10,239 nucleotides of DNA from Ruminococcaceae bacterium UBA1213 (GTDB lineage: Bacteria > Bacillota > Clostridia > Oscillospirales > Acutalibacteraceae): positions 1,322 to 11,560 of the forward strand of contig DBXL01000152.1 in NCBI GenBank assembly GCA_002309275.1. The letters are read 5' to 3'. Below the pieces are notes generated by a model, which saw nothing but the letters and a program-made list of their open reading frames with translations, did not search any database and had not been told where the DNA came from. Below are positions 5,777-10,239 of this stretch, piece by piece. How positions within the stretch are numbered: position 1 is the first letter of the stretch; every line of letters begins with the position of its first letter. Made by a program: the position numbers and the translations under genes.

Positions 5777-7651
5777 ATGGAACAGAAAAATAAATATCTC
5801 AGACTGCTTTCCGAAAAGTATCCGACTATGCGTTCACTTTCAAGGGAAATTATCAATCTTTCCGCCATACTCAATCTGCCGAAAGGCACTGAACATTTTA
5901 TGAGTGACATTCACGGCGAATATGAAGCTTTCTGTCATATTTTAAATAACTGTGCAGGGGTTATCCGTGAAAAAGCAGATATGATATACAGTGAAACCCT
6001 GTCCGACAGTGAAATTGAAGAGATATGCACTATTATATATTATCCCCGTGAAAAGCTCGCTTTAATCAAAAAAGAGCACGCCATCAGTGCTGACAGATAT
6101 AAGCTTATCATTCACAGAATGATAAAAATTGCAGGCGTGCTTTCATCAAAATATACCCGTTCCAAAGTGCGTAAAGCCATGCCCCAAGATTACGCTTATA
6201 TCATAGATGAACTTCTCCACGCTCAGAAAGATGAAGATGATAATCAGATACTGTATCACAAAAAAATTCTTGACAGCATTATCGGCATCGATCCCGATGA
6301 TTTCATAGAAGCCCTTGCAGGACTTATCAAAAGACTTGCTGTTGACCATCTGCATATCGTCGGAGATATTTTTGACAGAGGGGCAAATGCCGATAAAATT
6401 ATAGATATGCTGATGAAGCACCATTCCCTTGACATCCAATGGGGAAACCATGATATTTTATGGATAGGTGCGGCGGCAGGAAATGAAGCCTGCATTGCAA
6501 ACGTCATCAGAAATTCCATCAAATACAATACACTTGAAATACTTGAAAGCGGTTACGGCATAAGCCTGAGAAATCTGACCGTATTTGCAGACGGAATATA
6601 CAGTGAAAATGACGCAATGAAAAATGCTCTCCGTGCGGTATCCGTCATGCAGTTCAAGGCGGAGGGACAGACAATTCTCCGCCACCCCGAATATGACATG
6701 AAAGACAGGCTTTTCCTTGACAAAATCAATAAAGAAAACGGCACAGTCACTATTAATGGCAATATATATCAGCTCAATCATTCCGACTTTCCCACACTCG
6801 ATTCCCGAACACCTTACAGATTTTCTGCTGAAGAACAAAATATCATCAACGAATTGAAAACCGCCTTTTTAAACAGTGCAAGACTGCAAAAGCATATCCG
6901 TTTTCTTCTTGAAAAAGGCAGTATGTACCTTTGCTGTAACGGAAATCTTCTCTATCATGGCTGTATTCCCCTTGACGAAACAGGAAATCTCTGCGGTGTA
7001 AGGCTTTTCGACTCCACCTACAAGGGAAAGGCATATCTTGATATGGCTGATAAAACAGTCCGCCACGTTTTTTTCAGCAAGGAAAAATCCTTTGAAGAAC
7101 TTGATTTTTTATGGTATCTGTGGTGTGGCAGACGTTCTCCGCTCTGCGGAAGAAATATAAAGACCTTTGAAAGATACTTCATTGATGACAAATCCGTCTG
7201 GCATGAAGAATCTGATTCTTACTATCAATTCTATGAAACGGAAAAATGCTGTAATATGATATTGAGGGAATTCGACCTCTACTCCCCCTCCTCCCACATT
7301 ATAAACGGTCATACACCCGTACTCGCCTCCAGCGGTGAACAGCCCATTAAAGCCAACGGTAAACTGCTTGTCATAGACGGCGGTTTCTGCAAGGACTACC
7401 ACAGAAAAACAGGTATCGCCGGCTATACCCTTATATACAATTCTCACGGCTTGAGAATAAAAGCACATCAGCCTTTTGAAAGCATTGAAAAAGCCCTTTC
7501 CGAAAACATTGATATTATATCTGATTCTCGCTTTATTGAAACTGAAAAAAACAGAATTATGGTAAAAGATACTGATAACGGTAAAATTATCATGGAAGAA
7601 ATAGATGACCTTTATGAACTGCTTGAATATTATAAATCCCGTAAAAATTGA
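5777..7651 (+). CDS. fbp: Fructose-1,6-bisphosphatase, class III
   Basis: Cytoplasmic gluconeogenic phosphatase that hydrolyses fructose 1,6-bisphosphate to fructose 6-phosphate. It belongs to the Firmicutes class III type, built on a calcineurin-like metallophosphoesterase core and unrelated to classes I and II. At 624 residues it is slightly shorter than the Bacillus protein (about 670). Metal-site motifs are SDIHGEYEAF (Asp44, His46), GDIFDRG (Asp197, Asp200) and WGNHDILWIG (Asn224, His225), with later INGHTPV and VIDGGFC. GGAGG at 5765-5769 precedes the ATG. It is divergent from the fru operon, which produces its substrate, and shares operator-like boxes with it, so opposite or joint control is plausible. 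The family enzyme is known to be Mn-dependent and, in Bacillus, activated by phosphoenolpyruvate. Antisense open frames within it are shadows. Confidence 0.96.
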   Translation: MEQKNKYLRLLSEKYPTMRSLSREIINLSAILNLPKGTEHFMSDIHGEYEAFCHILNNCAGVIREKADMIYSETLSDSEIEEICTIIYYPREKLALIKKEHAISADRYKLIIHRMIKIAGVLSSKYTRSKVRKAMPQDYAYIIDELLHAQKDEDDNQILYHKKILDSIIGIDPDDFIEALAGLIKRLAVDHLHIVGDIFDRGANADKIIDMLMKHHSLDIQWGNHDILWIGAAAGNEACIANVIRNSIKYNTLEILESGYGISLRNLTVFADGIYSENDAMKNALRAVSVMQFKAEGQTILRHPEYDMKDRLFLDKINKENGTVTINGNIYQLNHSDFPTLDSRTPYRFSAEEQNIINELKTAFLNSARLQKHIRFLLEKGSMYLCCNGNLLYHGCIPLDETGNLCGVRLFDSTYKGKAYLDMADKTVRHVFFSKEKSFEELDFLWYLWCGRRSPLCGRNIKTFERYFIDDKSVWHEESDSYYQFYETEKCCNMILREFDLYSPSSHIINGHTPVLASSGEQPIKANGKLLVIDGGFCKDYHRKTGIAGYTLIYNSHGLRIKAHQPFESIEKALSENIDIISDSRFIETEKNRIMVKDTDNGKIIMEEIDDLYELLEYYKSRKN

Positions 7652-7679
7652 TTTTGCTGTATTTTTTTAATAATAAGTA

Positions 7680-7708
7680 TTGACAACCGCTTTGAGTAAT
7701 GATATAAT
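7680..7708 (+). promoter_or_regulatory. Consensus sigma-A promoter of the trp operon
   Basis: TTGACA (7680-7685) and TATAAT (7703-7708) match the consensus exactly and are 17 bases apart. Transcription would begin near 7715, just before the T-box leader. The -35 box starts 28 bases after the fbp stop codon. Such a strong promoter fits a gene set controlled mainly by attenuation. Confidence 0.93.
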
Positions 7709-7731
7709 TTCTCCAAAACAAATATAAAACC

Positions 7732-8005
7732 GTTGAGGCGGAGATAACGGCAGTTATGACTTTACAGAGAGCCCGTGTTGCTGAAAGTCGGGTATGAAAC
7801 AGGCTGTCAAATGGACCGCTGAGGGCATAGTCAAAGGATTTTATCCGAGTATTCTATGACGTGGGGACATACGTTAGTTGTCGGGGATATGATGGTATCC
7901 TGCTGAGTGCATGGGACAGCCCATGAATTAAGGTGGCAACACGGATAAAATGCATTTTATTCGTCCTTAACAGAAGTGTATTCTGTTAAGGGCGTTTTTT
8001 ATTTT
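7732..8005 (+). ncRNA. Tryptophan-specific T-box riboswitch leader
   Basis: Cis-acting leader that senses uncharged tRNA-Trp. The Stem I base pairs GCGG (7738-7741) with CCGC (7816-7819). The specifier loop has AGATAAC on one side and AAA-UGG-A on the other, below GGCAG/CUGUC (7749-7753/7804-7808); the specifier UGG at 7812-7814 is the Trp codon. Distal Stem I shows the usual CAGAGAG element. Stem II pairs CATAG with CTATG (7826-7830/7854-7858), and further hairpins lie at 7866-7882, 7885-7900 and 7910-7925. The conserved T-box is AAGGTGGCAACACGG at 7930-7944. Its UGGC bulge (7934-7937) fits the NCCA end of a tRNA with discriminator G, as in bacterial tRNA-Trp. In the antiterminator AAGG (7930-7933) pairs with CCTT (7965-7968). 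This region accounts for the gene-free stretch before trpE. Confidence 0.96.
7962..8005 (+). terminator. Intrinsic terminator of the trp T-box
   Basis: CCTTAACAGAA (7965-7975) and TTCTGTTAAGG (7981-7991) form a perfect 11-pair stem with a 5-base loop. A G.U and two more pairs extend it to 7962/7994, and six T, an A and four T follow. The left arm is shared with the antiterminator, so pairing is exclusive. Charged tRNA-Trp favours termination. Confidence 0.95.
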
Positions 8006-8028
8006 AAAAAATCGAAAGGGTGAAAGAA

Positions 8029-9495
8029 ATGAAATTTATGCCGTCACTTGACGAAGTGAAAAAAATTGCTGATGAAAAAAATTATAATGTTCTTCCTGTA
8101 AGCTGTGAAATGCTTTCGGACTTTACAACGCCTATTGAAGTTGTGAGAATACTCAAAAAACTTTCCTCACACTGCTTTCTGCTTGAATCTGCACAGGCTG
8201 ATGAAAAATGGGGCAGATATACTTTCATAGGCTTTGAGCCTAAAATGGAAATTAACTGCATAGATGGCATTCTTAATTTGGGCGACATTACTTTGAAAAC
8301 AGATAATCCCTCCAAATATCTCCGTCAGATACTCGAAAATTATAAAAGTCCGAGATTTGACTATCTCCCGTCATTTACGGGCGGTCTTGTGGGATATTTT
8401 TCATACGACTATATCACATACAGCGAACCCTCCGCAAAGCGTGAAACCGAAAATAACGAGGCTTTCAAAGATGTCGATTTAATGCTTTTTGATAAAGTTA
8501 TCGCCTTTGACAGCGTGAAACAGAAAATTATACTTATCGCAAATATACACCTTGAAAACTATGAAACGGAATACTATAAAGCTATTAATGAATTGAAAAA
8601 CCTTTCACAGCTTCTTCACAGCGGTGAAAAACTCAATGAAAAATCAGGCAGGCTTTTGGGAGAAGTCAAACCGTATTTCAATAAAGAGCAGTTCTGCTCT
8701 ATGGTCGAAAAGGCTAAAAATCATATCCGTGAGGGCGATATTTTCCAGATAGTCCTTTCCAACAGGCTTTCCGCTGACTTCGAGGGCAGTCTTTTCAATA
8801 CATACCGTGTCTTGAGAACAATAAACCCTTCTCCATATATGTTCTACTTTTCAGGCACAGATGTGGAAGTTGCGGGAGCGTCACCTGAAACTCTCGTTAA
8901 ATTGGAAAACGGTATTCTGCATACCTTTCCATTGGCTGGCACCCGCCCCAGAGGAAAAACAGATAAAGAAGATAAACGGCTTGAAAAAGAACTCCTTTCC
9001 GATGAAAAGGAACTTGCCGAACACAATATGCTTGTCGATTTGGGCAGAAATGATTTAGGAAAAATCAGTAAATTCGGCTCTGTCGAAGTGGAAAAACTCC
9101 ATTCCATTGAAAGATATTCACACGTTATGCATATCGGCTCAACTGTTCGTGGAGTTATCCGTGAAGATAAAGATGCCTTTGACGCAATAGAAGCCGTACT
9201 CCCTGCCGGCACTCTTTCAGGTGCTCCCAAAATAAGAGCCTGTCAGTTAATCGGCGAATTGGAAAATAATAAACGTGGCATTTACGGCGGTGCTATCGGC
9301 TATATTGACTTCACAGGCAATATGGATACCTGTATAGCAATCAGAATCGCCTACAAAAAAAATGGCAAGGTCTTTATACGAAGCGGTGCAGGAATCGTTG
9401 CAGACTCTGAACCCGAAAAAGAATATACAGAGTGCATTAACAAGGCAAAAGCCGTTGTAAAAGCCCTTGAACTCTCACAGGAGGATTTGTTATGA
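8029..9495 (+). CDS. trpE: Anthranilate synthase component I
   Basis: Chorismate-using subunit that, with the TrpG glutaminase, makes anthranilate, the committed step of tryptophan synthesis. Read from the ATG at 8029 it has 488 residues. LLES at 51-54 is the tryptophan feedback-binding motif, so enzyme inhibition adds to T-box control. The chorismate-binding domain has NPSPYMFYF (266-274), GASPETLV, PLAGTRPRGKT (301-311), LVDLGRNDLG, HVMHIGS (catalytic His368 by analogy), LPAGTLSGAPK and GAGIVADSEPEKEY (453-466). A GTG at 8020 is in frame but forms part of the AAAGGGTG ribosome binding site (8015-8022), which is correctly placed for the ATG at 8029. The stop overlaps trpG by 4 bases. PabB (aminodeoxychorismate synthase) is unlikely because of the Trp T-box, the LLES motif and the trpG-trpD context. 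Confidence 0.96.
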   Translation: MKFMPSLDEVKKIADEKNYNVLPVSCEMLSDFTTPIEVVRILKKLSSHCFLLESAQADEKWGRYTFIGFEPKMEINCIDGILNLGDITLKTDNPSKYLRQILENYKSPRFDYLPSFTGGLVGYFSYDYITYSEPSAKRETENNEAFKDVDLMLFDKVIAFDSVKQKIILIANIHLENYETEYYKAINELKNLSQLLHSGEKLNEKSGRLLGEVKPYFNKEQFCSMVEKAKNHIREGDIFQIVLSNRLSADFEGSLFNTYRVLRTINPSPYMFYFSGTDVEVAGASPETLVKLENGILHTFPLAGTRPRGKTDKEDKRLEKELLSDEKELAEHNMLVDLGRNDLGKISKFGSVEVEKLHSIERYSHVMHIGSTVRGVIREDKDAFDAIEAVLPAGTLSGAPKIRACQLIGELENNKRGIYGGAIGYIDFTGNMDTCIAIRIAYKKNGKVFIRSGAGIVADSEPEKEYTECINKAKAVVKALELSQEDLL

Positions 9496-10058
9496 TACTT
9501 CTTATCGACAATTACGACAGTTTTTCTTACAACCTCTATCAGCTTATCGGAAGCATTAACCCCGATATAAAAGTAATAAGAAATGATGAGCTTTCCATTG
9601 AGGAAATAAAAGCCCTCTCCCCCGATAAAATCATCATTTCACCCGGTCCGGGCAGACCTGAAAATGCAGGAATTATCATTGACGTTGTAAAAGAACTTGG
9701 AAAAAATTTTTCAATTTTAGGCGTTTGTCTGGGACATCAGGCAATATGTTCGGCATTCGGTGCAAAAATCACTTATGCCAAACAGCTTATGCACGGCAAA
9801 CAGTCGATTGCAACCCTTGATACAAATTCCCCGCTTTTCAAAAATTGCAGTGAAAATTCCCCCGTTGCACGTTATCATTCACTTTCGGCTGATAATGATA
9901 CAATGCCCGACTGTTTGAAAATAACCGCCGTTACAGATGACGGCGAAATAATGGCTGTTCAGCATAAAGAATATAATATATTTGGAGTGCAGTTTCACCC
10001 CGAATCTATTATGACACCGCAAGGCAGTAAAATGCTTGAAAACTTCATCAATTTATAA
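9492..10058 (+). CDS. trpG: Anthranilate synthase component II (glutamine amidotransferase)
   Basis: Class I glutamine amidotransferase of 188 residues that releases ammonia from glutamine and channels it to TrpE. The fold begins with LLIDNYDSFSYNL. The oxyanion region is ISPGPGRPENAG (49-60). The catalytic triad is Cys79 in GVCLGHQAIC, with His169 and Glu171 in VQFHPESIMT. The ATG overlaps the trpE stop (ATGA, 9492-9495), and AGGAGG at 9479-9484 lies inside the end of trpE, so the two subunits are probably made in step. In some Firmicutes this subunit is shared with folate synthesis (PabA); nothing here indicates whether that is so. No TrpG-TrpD fusion is present, as trpD starts separately 23 bases later. 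Confidence 0.96.
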   Translation: MILLIDNYDSFSYNLYQLIGSINPDIKVIRNDELSIEEIKALSPDKIIISPGPGRPENAGIIIDVVKELGKNFSILGVCLGHQAICSAFGAKITYAKQLMHGKQSIATLDTNSPLFKNCSENSPVARYHSLSADNDTMPDCLKITAVTDDGEIMAVQHKEYNIFGVQFHPESIMTPQGSKMLENFINL

Positions 10059-10081
10059 AAAAGAGAAAGGAAGATTTTAAA

Positions 10082-10239
10082 ATGATTAAAGAGGCTATTG
10101 CAAAAATCGTAAACAAAGGCGACTTGACTTATGACGAGGCTTACACCGTCATGAATGAGATAATGAGCGGAGAAACATCTCCCACGCAGAATGCGGCATT
10201 TCTGGCGGCACTTTCCACCAAAAGTGCAAAGGCTGAAAC
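10082..10239 (+). CDS. trpD: Anthranilate phosphoribosyltransferase, partial, N-terminus only
   Basis: Transfers the phosphoribosyl group of PRPP to anthranilate, the second step of tryptophan synthesis. Only 52 codons lie in the window. They show the small helical N-terminal domain typical of the family: MIKEAIAKIV, then LTYDEAYTVMNEIMSGE, then SPTQNAAFLAAL. The PRPP- and anthranilate-binding motifs are beyond the right edge. AAAGGAAG at 10066-10073 precedes the ATG, which comes 23 bases after the trpG stop, so the gene is in the same operon. The sequence is too short to exclude a related nucleoside phosphorylase on its own, but the position after trpEG settles it. Confidence 0.93.
   Translation, partial: MIKEAIAKIVNKGDLTYDEAYTVMNEIMSGETSPTQNAAFLAALSTKSAKAE

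Noticed and set aside
6146..7468. Minus-strand open frames within fbp
   Set aside because: fbp is continuous with all metal-site motifs; these are antisense shadows without plausible starts.
7640..7675. Intrinsic terminator directly after fbp
   Set aside because: Only a weak A-T hairpin (aaaat/atttt) with no GC core is present before the T-run; too unstable to call.
8020..8028. GTG start three codons upstream for trpE
   Set aside because: The GTG is part of the AAAGGGTG ribosome binding site of the ATG at 8029 and has no binding site of its own.
7715..8028. Trp leader peptide attenuator
   Set aside because: No short open frame with clustered Trp codons; the region is fully explained as a T-box.

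Overview
The window reads as chromosomal DNA of a low-to-moderate GC Clostridia-type Firmicute, possibly Ruminococcaceae/Oscillospiraceae-like. The reasons are a class III (Firmicutes-type) fructose-1,6-bisphosphatase, a tryptophan T-box riboswitch, an HPr with a Ser46 regulatory site, strong purine-rich ribosome binding sites and consensus housekeeping (sigma-A type) promoters. The genus cannot be fixed from the sequence alone. Almost every base is assigned, and gene identities are clear from motifs.

Minus strand, read from about 5640 down to 1: one operon, fruR-fruK-fruA-ptsH-ptsI. FruR is a DeoR-family repressor, FruK is 1-phosphofructokinase, FruA is an A-B-C fusion fructose permease, and HPr and Enzyme I are the general phosphotransferase (PTS) proteins. 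Together they form a complete phosphoryl relay: PEP > EI (His186) > HPr (His15) > FruA EIIA (His67) > EIIB (Cys194) > fructose entering through EIIC. The fructose-1-phosphate formed is then phosphorylated by FruK to fructose-1,6-bisphosphate. ptsI runs off the left edge just past its active-site Cys. Two intergenic gaps carry arrays of 7-bp repeats with an inverted partner.

Divergent intergenic region 5617-5776: a sigma-A type fru promoter whose -35 box lies inside a 20-bp tandem repeat containing CAAAGT(C/T)AA, and a -10 box for the opposite gene followed by two more CAAAG boxes. This is the likely FruR control region.

Plus strand: fbp (5777-7651) makes fructose-6-phosphate from fructose-1,6-bisphosphate, the gluconeogenic reverse of the pathway fed by the fru operon. 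Only 28 bases after it comes a perfect-consensus promoter, then a full T-box leader with a UGG (Trp) specifier and an intrinsic terminator. It controls trpE-trpG-trpD, the first steps of tryptophan synthesis from chorismate. trpE and trpG overlap by 4 bases, and trpD is cut by the right edge after 52 codons.

I see no phage, transposon, CRISPR or defence genes and no clearly new system. The most interesting material is non-coding: the shared operator boxes between fru and fbp, the heptad-repeat elements, and the lack of a separate terminator between fbp and the trp T-box.
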